From assembly GCF_001712795.1 (NCBI RefSeq), contig NZ_KV757764.1:1-43370 (forward strand): a stretch of 43,370 nucleotides of DNA, in the 5' to 3' direction. The notes below the pieces were generated by a model, which was not told the origin of the DNA, ran no database searches, and saw only the letters and a list, made by a program, of their open reading frames with translations. The number at the start of each line of letters is the position of its first letter. Position 1 is the first letter of the stretch. The stretch is from Nostoc sp. KVJ20 (GTDB taxonomy: Bacteria; Cyanobacteriota; Cyanobacteriia; Cyanobacteriales; Nostocaceae). Both the position numbers and the translations under genes were made by a program. Shown piece after piece: positions 8,001-15,091 of this stretch.

Positions 8001-8327
8001 GCGATTGACTCTATCAGATAACTCAAATTTTCTGACTAGCTCGTAAAAAATTCCCATGTACCACCCATCTGGTGTTACATTTTGGCTACCAATTGTTGTT
8101 AAATCAATAGCAACACATCGAATCCCTTCTTCTTCTAGCCTTTCCATTGTACGGACACGTAGGCTAGATTTCCCCATTTGCCGTGAATTTAATACATAAC
8201 AAAAATCTCCGCTCTTTAATCCTTCATATAAGTCTTTATCTGCTTGTCGAACAACATAAGTAGGAGCATCCGCCGCTAAACTCCCACCAACTTGATATCT
8301 GTATGTTTTACTTTCCTTCATGCTCAT
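5091..8327 (-). CDS. AAA-like ATPase fused to TM helix, coiled coil, peptidoglycan-binding and adhesin-like modules, 1078 aa
   Basis: Residues 20-400 match the cyanobacterial 'AAA-like domain' (AAA_35-type STAND/MNS relatives): P-loop SRQMGKSSL (48-56), Walker B IVIFIDEID (D146, E147), LSWTGGQPFLTQKLC (241-255) and a winged-helix-like end. A predicted single TM helix follows at about 460-480, then a Lys/Glu/Gln-rich coiled coil (485-615). Residues 741-795 form a peptidoglycan-binding type-1 fold (IQKQLKKLGFYNGELTG), 811-890 look like filamentous-haemagglutinin beta-helix repeats (GNGGNITINASEI), and 1037-1076 form a second peptidoglycan-binding unit (LQKWLNARGFYNGPLDGIWG). The WD40 or CHAT tails that usually follow this ATPase are absent. 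It lies 30 bp downstream of the HTH-ATPase gene, probably in one operon. Domains are clear; function (membrane-anchored NTPase sensor or effector) is inferred. Confidence 0.85.
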   Translation of the reverse strand: MSMKESKTYRYQVGGSLAADAPTYVVRQADKDLYEGLKSGDFCYVLNSRQMGKSSLRVRTMERLEEEGIRCVAIDLTTIGSQNVTPDGWYMGIFYELVRKFELSDRVNRRNWWREREQLPSVQKLSEFIEQVLLLEIIENIVIFIDEIDSTLSLNFSTDDFFAFIRACYNQRVNNPLYRRLSFVLLGVATPSDLIKDKTRTPFNIGRAIELSGFNLYETQTLAAGLTDKVSNPQAVLRQVLSWTGGQPFLTQKLCQIIYTCEFPLPVVQESEWVEQLIKLYLLENWEAQDNPEHLRTIRDRIIRSKQRAGRLLGLYQKILQQGEILADNSPAQKELQLSGLVVKEQGKLKVYNRIYASIFTSNWVDEELATLRPYAEAINAWIVSCYQDQSRLLRGQALQEALTWASDKSLSNEDYQFLSASQELEKKEVKLALEAAEKANQILAEAQHQAKKTIRKGFTGLAVISSIAVMLLIFTSTNLNIALRKEKLAQIETQKANQKLYNAEKERQEVNQQINEKNLEVENVKKKQANLEKYNNIASEKIKLAEKKQKGAEKQTQIEKQNLINAKIELEKISLVINKKNEELEKEAQKYQELKVGYTKAQDKLKEAVSDLKQLYAITHGTNNEGRDSLASQFDPRESTVVARDRITSLTEKKTVIEFPNINDKVSTVSPSGYPTSTTLNVEPIIIDTYYNSQINITDSKKSSLLSRSSSTSINRNNKDLISLNRECRRREILQFGSNASAALEIQKQLKKLGFYNGELTGKFDDLTEASVLKFQKALGINTNGRICQHLLEKLLTRVSKPLEEKPYVFSGNGGNITINASEILGISEPLYDDNGTFRGHQGNISINVNNLILKDDTGKLGSENRGSFTITGRGAIGISSTESISLNNIAELYPQNLNRVHKNPRQLNLLSPNTSDITTISQSYPLSSGEKIITRLRERYNIGLSFIDGNSNRKSASSQRIETVNTQQSILAVPFLPRAVGPVVGDIAISSLVNDMSISKLNTRNINLQGLDNSQNLTKKFFNNLEITPRRYNNKIRELQKWLNARGFYNGPLDGIWGTQTQEAIEAFQIYYGIAN

Positions 8328-8357
8328 TTATCTGGTTGTATTGAAAATAATAAATAC

Positions 8358-9650
8358 TTACTCATTGACAAGATGTTCGCGGAAATATTGAGAATATAAA
8401 TTACATCGTGATTCAATGGCATTTCCATGCAGTTTTACCAAGCCTAAACTTTGCAACTTAAATATTTGATTCGGTTCTAATTGCACAGAATTAGCTGTAT
8501 TAACTATTTTTTTCATCGCTACAGCTAATTCTGGATATTGTTTAAGATTGTATAAGTGTCCCCGTAAATGGTCATTATAAATACCTGATTCTGTATCAGC
8601 CTCCTGTAAGAGCTTTACAAGGCTGATTTTCTGGGTATTTAAATAATAAATTGCCCGTTGCACTAAATAGGGATGCCCCCCTACTAAGTCCATTAATTCT
8701 AAAATTTGTGATGTATCTAAATTAAGTCCTTGTCGTCTTGATAACTCTTGTATTTGCTCACTTGTAAACTCTGGTAGTTCTATACCTAGTCCAACATTAA
8801 ATGGTGAACGATTAATATTTAATGGAATGTATGCTTCTGTCGAGTGTGCCAAAATTAATCGTAGCTTTCGCCACATTTGGCGGCTTTTTGCTTCCTCATG
8901 CCATGCTCTGAGCATACCTAAAAAGTCTTCAGCTATTTGGCTATAAGAAAAAATTCGATCTACTTCATCTAAGCATAAAACCAATGGTCTATCTATTTGG
9001 GCTAATAAGTGTTCCTCAAAGTACAGTGTACAGTTATAATTACTTCCTAATCCCTTCTCCCAGTAATCATCAAGTTGGGGTGATAGTTTCATCTGTCGGC
9101 AAACAACAACACAGAACCAGCGTAAAAATTCATCTAAATTCTTTAAGACGGTTCCATCTGCTAGGAGCAAGCTCAAACGTACTGTTATGTAATTTTGCTT
9201 CTGTGCCTGATGAATAATATTGTTTATCAGCCAAGTTTTTCCCATTCGCTTAGAAGCTTTGATTCTCAGCAAAGAACCAGGTTGCACAATTGTTTCATAA
9301 CAATGAGATTCAATGGGAGGCCGCTCTATATAATTAGAAGCTTTTATTTCTGATTCTTCTGGGAAAAGAGCAATAGGAGCTTGTTCTGTTTCTAAATCTA
9401 AAGTCTGGTAAGAATTATTAGCATTATGAATTTCAAAGTCAGCTATCTTATCTAGCTCAAGCCCTAGCTTCTGACAAATTTCATAAAAATTTAAATAATC
9501 AACGGGTCGGCCATTGAGAAAATTACTTATTGTAGCCAAGGATAACTGCAAGTTTTCAGCTAAATCTTTTTGGCGAGGAAAACCACTCCGCTTGACAGCT
9601 AATTTTACCTGTTCAATATGCTGTTGAGAAACTTTGATTGATCTGGACAT
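8358..9650 (-). CDS. HTH-AAA ATPase (vMap-like/HTH N-terminus plus AAA-like domain), 430 aa
   Basis: Residues 8-65 form a XRE-like HTH (QKDLAENLQLSLATISNFLNGRPVDYLNFYEICQKLG is the span 27-63), of the kind found at the N-terminus of cyanobacterial AAA-like proteins. Residues 118-400 are an AAA-like ATPase paralogous to the product of the next gene: P-loop ASKRMGKTWL (132-141), Walker B LVLCLDEVD (D228, E229), the VGGHPYLVQRAIYYL motif, and a C-terminal winged-helix segment. It heads a probable two-gene minus-strand operon with the 1078-aa ATPase. A Shine-Dalgarno-like AAGAGAG precedes the ATG. The HTH suggests either autoregulation through the repeats upstream (9711-9775) or a signalling role as in STAND-type NTPases. 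Function is inferred. Confidence 0.85.
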   Translation of the reverse strand: MSRSIKVSQQHIEQVKLAVKRSGFPRQKDLAENLQLSLATISNFLNGRPVDYLNFYEICQKLGLELDKIADFEIHNANNSYQTLDLETEQAPIALFPEESEIKASNYIERPPIESHCYETIVQPGSLLRIKASKRMGKTWLINNIIHQAQKQNYITVRLSLLLADGTVLKNLDEFLRWFCVVVCRQMKLSPQLDDYWEKGLGSNYNCTLYFEEHLLAQIDRPLVLCLDEVDRIFSYSQIAEDFLGMLRAWHEEAKSRQMWRKLRLILAHSTEAYIPLNINRSPFNVGLGIELPEFTSEQIQELSRRQGLNLDTSQILELMDLVGGHPYLVQRAIYYLNTQKISLVKLLQEADTESGIYNDHLRGHLYNLKQYPELAVAMKKIVNTANSVQLEPNQIFKLQSLGLVKLHGNAIESRCNLYSQYFREHLVNE

Positions 9651-9710
9651 AGCTCTCTTAATTGAGCAGAACTGTTCAAATCATAATATTTTTCCCTATT
9701 CTAGGACGAT

Positions 9711-9775
9711 AAGTTAGTTATAACTCAGTCATAAGTCAGTTATCAGATGTATGTAAGCTACAACTCAGTTCAACT
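9711..9775. promoter_or_regulatory. Repeats in the divergent promoter region of the ATPase operon and TM gene
   Basis: This intergenic region separates the HTH-ATPase gene (minus) from the small TM gene (plus). It contains the 10-bp palindrome AGTTATAACT (9716-9725) and a set of related words: AACTCAGT (9723-9730 region), AAGTCAGTTAT (from 9733) and AACTCAGTTCAACTT (from 9762). The spacing and similarity suggest operator half-sites for a HTH protein, most simply the ATPase's own HTH domain. That link is inference. Confidence 0.4.
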
Positions 9776-9847
9776 TTATACTTTCTCAACTTTGAACTAA
9801 AGCACCTAGTAGCTTTAATAAAATTGTTGTCGTGGAAAGACAGACAG

Positions 9848-10222
9848 ATGAAAGCAATCTTCAGAAAAACTAATAGGCCTACTTCTGTAGTGCTTAATCA
9901 ACAAGAGAAAGTTGAGCAAGAACTTCCCTCAAATGGTCAAGATTTAAACTTGATTAGTTCCAACAGTATTCATCAAGAGCGTCTTCGTCAAGCCCGTGTT
10001 AGTTTTAACCTTGCTTTTGGATTGACAGCCGCAAGTGGGCTTATCAGCTTTGTAGGTGTTATTCTCCTATTTTCAGGCAATGTATCCGTAGGAACAGTTA
10101 CAGCAGTCGGAGCAGTTACAGCTGGAACTGTTAGTGGCTCATGCCTTAGACTTGCTAAGGATGCAAATAACAGGCTGAATGACACAGCAAAAGCCTTAGA
10201 TAACGAGGAAGATGAGTCATAG
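9848..10222 (+). CDS. Small two-helix membrane protein, cyanobacterial TRADD-N-associated TM type, 124 aa
   Basis: A hydrophilic N-terminus of about 45 residues is followed by RLRQARVSFNLAFGLTAASG, a second hydrophobic segment and SGSCLRLAKDANNRL. This order (helix with RL.qAr.SFnlA, two TM helices at roughly 54-76 and 79-102, then L.lAk.AN.rLd) matches what I recall of the CyanoTRADDas_TM family, membrane units linked to bacterial TRADD-N-type conflict proteins. No TRADD-N domain precedes it here. I choose the ATG at 9848 because GGAAAG lies 8 bases upstream; a TTG at 9824 would add eight residues. It is divergent from the two AAA-like ATPase genes. Role as membrane effector or anchor is inferred. 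Confidence 0.65.
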   Translation: MKAIFRKTNRPTSVVLNQQEKVEQELPSNGQDLNLISSNSIHQERLRQARVSFNLAFGLTAASGLISFVGVILLFSGNVSVGTVTAVGAVTAGTVSGSCLRLAKDANNRLNDTAKALDNEEDES

Positions 10223-10252
10223 TAGTACGAGATCATTGCATTCCCAATCCAT

Positions 10253-11977
10253 TTGCACTCCATCCACTCATCCTCTGACGGCTCAGAAAGATCCGAGCCA
10301 GTCTTTGACGCTGATGGCTCTCCGGTTATCTCCCAAGAAGCTGTAGCCTTGAGAGATGCCTTAGTAGATAAGTTAGCATGTCTTGATCCAATCCCTGGCG
10401 CATTAGAACAATTGCTGTGGCATTTTGGTCACAAGCAAATTGCCGAAGTAACTGGTCGCAGCAAGCGAGTTCTGAAAGATGATTCAGGGCGTTTGTTCGT
10501 TGATTCACGGGGTAGTGGGGCGAATATTGCTGAGACTGCTGCGTTTATGCAGGGTGACAAACAAATCCTCATCTTCAGTGACGCTGGTGGCACAGGCAGA
10601 AGTTATCATGCTGATCTAAATGCTGCGAATCGTCGGCGGCGATCGCATTATTTGTTGGAAGCCGGCTGGAGAGCAGACAACGCAATCCAAGGACTTGGGC
10701 GATCGCACCGCACCAACCAAGCATCAGCACCCGTGTTCAGACCTGTTACCACTAACGTCATCGGTGAACGCCGCTTTATCTCAACCATCGCTCGAAGGCT
10801 GGATAGCTTGGGCGCACTCACAAGGGGGCAAAGGCAAACCGGAGGCAATGGGATATTTGAAGCTAAGGATAATCTGGAATCGAACTATGCAGAACACGCG
10901 CTGTATGAGTTATTCAGGCAAATATACCAAGGTCGATTTTATGAAGTGCCTTTAGGAAAGTTCGAGCAAATGACGGGACTTAGCTTAACCTCTCACGAAG
11001 GCGGGATGAAAATCGACTTGCCCCCATTGCGGCAATTCCTCAATCGCCTGTTGGCTTTACGCATCGATATGCAGAACATCATTTTCGAGAGGTTTGAGTT
11101 GTTGCTAAGTCAACAGATTGAAGCAGCGATCGCGGCTGGTGTCTATGAGATGGGTGTGGAGACTTTACGGGCTGAACGCTTTACTGTTGACAGCCAGGAA
11201 GCTGTGTACACCCACCCTGCCACAGATAGCGTCACCAATTACTTGAAAGTACAACGCACCCAGAAGAACAACATCAGAACTGCTGACGAGATGTTAGAGT
11301 TCGCAACTCAATATCGTGGAAAGCTCATGATCAACTCCAAGTCAGGCAATGCTGCTGTGTCAATTCCAACACATAGTATTTACGACTCTGAGGGTGGAGT
11401 TGTACCAAGAGTGTTACTCGTCCGCCCCCAAAAAGAAACCCGTATACCAGTCAAGGATTTAGAATCTTCCACTTGGAAAGCGGTTTGTGTCGATGCGTTC
11501 ATTGCAGCGTGGTCGAAAGAGGTAGATGCGCTGCCCAAGTTCACTACCGATTATCTGCACTTAGTCACCGGTATTTTGTTGCCCATTTGGAAAATCTTGC
11601 CGCAGCACAATAGCCGAGTCTTCCGGTTGCAAACCAGCGATGGACAAAAGATTCTCGGTCGGGTGGTGAATGCTCACGATATTCAAACCGTGCGCGAACA
11701 ACTTGGACTCAGGAACCAACTGCTTTCTCCAGAAGAACTTGTGAAGCTGGTACTGAACGAGAAATATACACAGCAGTTGCCGGGTGGTGTAACCTTGCGA
11801 CGTTCTTTGATTGCTAATGAAGCTCGCATAGAACTGGTTAATGCTATCTCAGTGGCAGAGCGGCTCTTAGCTGTGGGTTGCTTCACCGAGATCATCAACT
11901 GGAAAAAGCGAGTATTCATTCCGGTTTCAGACAAAGCCCCAGCTATTCTAGCGGCTGTAATTGAAATCTTGGGATAA
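10253..11977 (+). pseudogene. 5'-truncated strawberry-notch-type helicase (C-terminal part, 574 codons open)
   Basis: The reading frame holds the Helicase_C_4 (strawberry notch) domain: SQEAVALRDALVDKL, QILIFSDAGGTGRSYHADL, the span with EAGWRADNAIQGLGRSHRTNQ, and ERRFISTIARRLDSLGALTR, followed by the family's usual C-terminal tail (LVTGILLPIWKILP). Full-length bacterial members are well over 1000 residues, with an N-terminal SF2 DExx half and often a methylase. The whole N-terminal half, including the P-loop, is missing. The frame opens at a TTG in 10253 with no convincing ribosome site, only 30 bp after the TM gene. The break therefore looks like insertion or deletion that placed the ATPase/TM locus, and perhaps tnpB, next to the fragment. 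A strong terminator follows, so the 3' end is original. A functional short protein cannot be excluded. Confidence 0.75.
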
Positions 11978-11982
11978 GTCAA

Positions 11983-12019
11983 AAGCTGATGTATCTAATA
12001 AATACATCAGCTTAGTTTT
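11983..12019 (+). terminator. Rho-independent-like terminator after the helicase fragment
   Basis: AAGCTGATGTAT (11983-11994) pairs perfectly with ATACATCAGCTT (12002-12013) around a 7-nt loop, followed by AGTTTT. It starts six bases after the stop codon. Confidence 0.85.
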
Positions 12020-12308
12020 CGCTCAAACAAGAGTGTGAAAAAAGGGAAATGGGAAAGGGAATAAGTAACTTAAAAGCTCTTGTTTCAAATATGGACCGGA
12101 GGCGGAGCGGCTCCGGCTCCGCACTGCTAAGTTATCGCACTACGTGCCTTAAAAATCTTCTTTTTTTATTCGACCTATTTAAAAATAGGGGCTTCATACC
12201 ATGAATATAAAAAGTTCTTTGTATATTGCCCTTTCCCCTTTCCTTTTCCCCCCTTCTTGGTAATCGGCATCACCGTGTCAGAAAAGAAAAATTGTACACT
12301 TAGAGAAT
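12020..12308. repeat. Non-coding stretch with GC-rich and AT-rich palindromes
   Basis: No gene is seen between the terminator at 12019 and the next minus-strand gene. The stretch contains a GC-rich hairpin (CGGAGGCGGAGC at 12097-12108 against GCTCCGGCTCCG at 12110-12121, one mismatch), a GCAC..GTGC palindrome at about 12137-12147, the perfect CCTATTT-AA-AAATAGG (12174-12189), and complementary purine and pyrimidine tracts (about 12038-12061 and 12225-12258). These resemble dispersed repeats of Nostoc genomes. Confidence 0.5.
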
Positions 12309-13427
12309 TTACAATAATCCAACTTTTTTCAGGCGCGATAGCAATCCAGTCCGGGTGCTATAATTTTTTTGCATCTGCTTAATAGAAGATTTGAACTCCT
12401 CTAGCTTTCCTTGATATTCAGCCAATTCCCGTAAGTCAACTAGATGTGCAACTGCTTGGTCATAAGTTTTGGATTGCTTGAATTCAAGTAACTTATATAT
12501 ATCTGACCATACTTTATCTTGATTTTTAGCTAGAACTTCTAACTTCCGGATTTTTTCCTGTTGTGCTGCTAATTTTTCTCGTTGCTGACGCTGTTGCATT
12601 TGCTCATTAGCATTTTCTAGTAACTGGGAGAATGAGCGTCTGTGAGTATCATGATTGCTATCACTTTTGGGAATCTTAAATAGTTCTCGCAGTCGGTTTA
12701 GAAGTTGTATTCCAACATTAATTTCACCTGTTGCCACTTTCAAAAGGAAATAGTCTTTTTCCTCTGATGACAAAGCTGTAATCCACTCTTTTATGGGTTC
12801 AGTATTTTCTTTTTTATCAATACTTACTTGAGATGCCGATGCAATTAAATCCTGGTCAATATCAAATAACTCTATAAAAGTCTCAATTGCAGCAGGTAGT
12901 TTTTTCAAGTTTGCTGGGACAGGTGGTTCAACTAAATCTTCTTCATCTTCCCCTTCTTCAATTGCTATTGAAGCTGCTTTTAACCAAGCCAGGTATAAAA
13001 CTCGATAATCTCCTTGCAAAATATCATCACGCAACTGCACTAATTGTGCTAGCCATCCCTCCCCTTCTATCCAATCTCCATATTCTTCGTCCTGGATACT
13101 AATATCCACAATTACATAGTTTTTGCTCCTTGATACAGTAATTTTATCAGCTAAACAATAAGGTTCAAAAACTGATGGAGCAACCACTGTTTTAGGGAAA
13201 CGAAACATTAATTGTCGCGTCCCCCAATTCGCCATGTATAACATGATGTCGAAACACTTTTCTAGAACTTCCTTGGGTTCACCTCGAAAGTCTCCATAGC
13301 TGTAGGTAAAAATTGCGTTTGTTGCACTCAGTTGTACCCGACTAGATAAACTACTTATATATGCTTGTTCTGATGCAGTTAATGGTCGGTCTAATGCCTG
13401 GAATTCGTAATACTGGTACTCGCTCAT
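12309..13427 (-). CDS. Conserved hypothetical protein with C-terminal coiled coil, 372 aa
   Basis: The protein begins MSEYQYYEFQALDRPLTASE, an opening I recall from a widespread bacterial family of unknown function that is often found beside SWIM zinc-finger and SNF2 helicase genes. Here those two genes lie 11 kb away (24062-28113). Residues 1-140 form an alpha/beta domain (TYSYGDFRGEP, WGTRQLMFRFPK), residues 165-185 are acidic, and residues 260-365 form a charged coiled coil (QQRQQREKLAAQQEKIRKLE). No enzyme motif, signal peptide or membrane segment is seen. A separate gene, not an operon member, apart from the downstream-facing terminator region. Confidence 0.75.
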   Translation of the reverse strand: MSEYQYYEFQALDRPLTASEQAYISSLSSRVQLSATNAIFTYSYGDFRGEPKEVLEKCFDIMLYMANWGTRQLMFRFPKTVVAPSVFEPYCLADKITVSRSKNYVIVDISIQDEEYGDWIEGEGWLAQLVQLRDDILQGDYRVLYLAWLKAASIAIEEGEDEEDLVEPPVPANLKKLPAAIETFIELFDIDQDLIASASQVSIDKKENTEPIKEWITALSSEEKDYFLLKVATGEINVGIQLLNRLRELFKIPKSDSNHDTHRRSFSQLLENANEQMQQRQQREKLAAQQEKIRKLEVLAKNQDKVWSDIYKLLEFKQSKTYDQAVAHLVDLRELAEYQGKLEEFKSSIKQMQKNYSTRTGLLSRLKKVGLL

Positions 13428-13460
13428 AGTTTTCTTTATCTTTAATAAAGTATTTAATTT

Positions 13461-14159
13461 TTAAATATTTGGTATTTGCCAATTAATTTCTGATTGTCCA
13501 TAAGAAATTAATGCAGAATTAATAGCTGAAAAGGGCTTGCTGCCAAAAAAACCATTGTGAGCAGAAAGTGGTGAAGGATGTGCTGATTGAATTATGATAT
13601 TTTTGTTAGTATCTATCAGCTTTAATTTCTTTTGTGCATCCTTACCCCACAGCACAAAGATCACAGGTGCAGGTTTCTGGCTAATTTTACTAATTACCAC
13701 ATCTGTAAAAGTTTCCCAACCCTTATTTTTATGGGAATTTGCCATACCTGCTCTGACACTTAGTACTGTATTTAACATCAATATACCCTGTTTAGCCCAT
13801 GTTACAAGATAGCCATTATTTGGGGTTTCAAATCCAATATCTTGTTTAAGTTCTTTAAATATGTTGCCAAGTGATGGAGGCGGTTTTATCCCTGGTCTTA
13901 CTGAAAAACATAAACCATGTGCTTGGTTTTCATTGTGATATGGATCTTGTCCCAGCAATACGACTTTTACTTGGTCGTAAGGTGTCAGTTCAAAAGCAGA
14001 AAATGTCTCTTCTTTAGCTGGATAGATAGTATAAGATAACCTTTCACTTACTAGAAAATCTTGAAGTTTAGTAAAGTAAGGTTGTTTAAATTCTTCAGCT
14101 AGTACTTTCTGCCAATCATTAGGAAATTGCAAATTTATCATTCGATGATTATTTAGCAT
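13461..14159 (-). CDS. ung: Uracil-DNA glycosylase, family 1
   Basis: UDG removes uracil from DNA, starting base-excision repair of deaminated cytosine or misincorporated dUMP. The water-activating motif GQDPYH is present (70-75, catalytic D72), followed by the Pro-rich loop KPPPSLGNIFKEL, the uracil-binding GILMLNTVLSV, and the Leu-intercalation loop HPSPLSAH at about 194-201. The length of 232 residues is standard for family 1, so the enzyme should be active. The first ATG (14159) gives MLNNHR before the family-like MINLQFP; the second ATG at 14141 could be the true start. The gene lies 33 bp upstream of the 372-aa gene on the same strand, so the two may be co-transcribed. A plasmid-borne ung may protect the replicon's DNA. 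Confidence 0.95.
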   Translation of the reverse strand: MLNNHRMINLQFPNDWQKVLAEEFKQPYFTKLQDFLVSERLSYTIYPAKEETFSAFELTPYDQVKVVLLGQDPYHNENQAHGLCFSVRPGIKPPPSLGNIFKELKQDIGFETPNNGYLVTWAKQGILMLNTVLSVRAGMANSHKNKGWETFTDVVISKISQKPAPVIFVLWGKDAQKKLKLIDTNKNIIIQSAHPSPLSAHNGFFGSKPFSAINSALISYGQSEINWQIPNI

Positions 14160-14233
14160 CTAGACATATTATCCTACATCTCGTAACCTCAACAATTCCG
14201 TGTTTTTCACAAATAACTAACACTCTGATGCAA

Positions 14234-14419
14234 TTAGAGAATATCTTCTAAACCTGGAAACAGAGGCGCTTCTTCCCGAGCGTATTTAGCTAGATAATCT
14301 CTAAAGGATGTACCACCAGTACCAACATCAGCACCAACTGTTTTTAGTTGTGTAATTCCCAACCCTAGATGAGATTTATGAAATCGCCTTTGCAAATTAT
14401 CATCAGCACTAAAGCACTT
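14234..14419 (-). pseudogene. Remnant of a heme-dioxygenase-superfamily gene (TDO/PrnB-like C-terminus)
   Basis: Read on the minus strand, 61 codons are open between an in-frame TAA (14420-14422) and the TAA at 14234-14236. They encode a peptide with SADDNLQRRFHKSHLGLG, then VGADVGTGGTSFRDYLAKYA and FPGLEDIL. A heme-ligand-region arrangement with GTGGT near the C-terminus is characteristic of the tryptophan/indoleamine dioxygenase and PrnB superfamily. No start codon or N-terminal part exists here. It is a decayed fragment in a 470-bp gap; family assignment is from motif memory. Confidence 0.45.
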
Positions 14420-14530
14420 TTACAACTAATTACTTCCTCAATATATATATGGGATTTTTAGTAGTGATTCTCACTAATATCCAACATAGTATTAATTAGC
14501 AGTAAAGGTTGAAACGTGTAAGATTCAGGC

Positions 14531-14554
14531 ATATTGATCGATATATTGATTGAT
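14531..14554. repeat. Two tandem 12-bp repeats
   Basis: ATATTGATCGAT (14531-14542) is followed directly by ATATTGATTGAT (14543-14554), one mismatch. They lie downstream of the 138-aa minus-strand gene, in the remainder of the 14160-14632 gap, which otherwise contains only the dioxygenase-like remnant and A+T-rich DNA. Confidence 0.45.
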
Positions 14555-14632
14555 ATTGTTACTTTTTTATCAGCCAAACAATTTTATATTTCTATTTCTA
14601 TTTCAAAAATCATTAAATCTGTAGAAATTTGA

Positions 14633-15049
14633 TTAATCTAAATACAATGCTGAACTTTGAAATGCCTCTTCTGGTGTCCCATAAAAAGTACCATTATTAA
14701 ATAAGCTAGGTTCGTATTTTTCATTACTATAGGTATAAAAAGCCTTTGTCCATTTCTCTTCATTCCCTTTGTACCGCAATCGACACAGATGAATTGGTGT
14801 ATTCTTGGCTCTCTCTATATATTCAGAGCGTGTTATTTTAAACATTGATAGGTCATCATTGTCTGGTAAAAATGGTTCTTTATAAGCATCTATGTAACAG
14901 AAATATCCCTTAAAACGCACATCAATACGTATGTATTTTCCTGCATAATGCTGCTCTGCATAAGCTAATATCCGTTGCTTTGTTCTCTGTTTGACTTGCT
15001 CCGGGATTTTTACCCCTCCTGAATGTGGATCGTTTACCCATCCTCTCAT
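14633..15049 (-). CDS. Conserved hypothetical protein, 138 aa
   Basis: The protein begins MRGWVNDPHSGGVKIPEQVK, an opening I recall from a family of short bacterial proteins of unknown function common in cyanobacteria. It continues QRILAYAEQHYAGKYIRID, FCYIDAYKEP, a central ITRSEYIERAKNTPIHLCRL and a C-terminal EKWTKAFYTYSNEKYEPS. I set the start at 15049 because AAGGAG lies six bases upstream; a longer frame to 15091 adds fourteen residues without support. No TM helix, signal peptide or catalytic motif. Its upstream side faces the DnaA-box-like cluster. Confidence 0.8.
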   Translation of the reverse strand: MRGWVNDPHSGGVKIPEQVKQRTKQRILAYAEQHYAGKYIRIDVRFKGYFCYIDAYKEPFLPDNDDLSMFKITRSEYIERAKNTPIHLCRLRYKGNEEKWTKAFYTYSNEKYEPSLFNNGTFYGTPEEAFQSSALYLD

Positions 15050-15091
15050 GATTAGCTCCTTGGGAATACTGAGGCTGATATTACACTGCAA

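Noticed and set aside
10620..10955. 111-codon plus-strand frame inside the helicase fragment
   Set aside because: It is a frame shadow; the overlapping frame carries the Helicase_C_4 motifs.
12174..12189. CCTATTT-AA-AAATAGG considered as an intrinsic terminator for the minus-strand 372-aa gene
   Set aside because: No T-tract follows on either strand; it is 120 bases beyond the stop and lies within repeat-like DNA.
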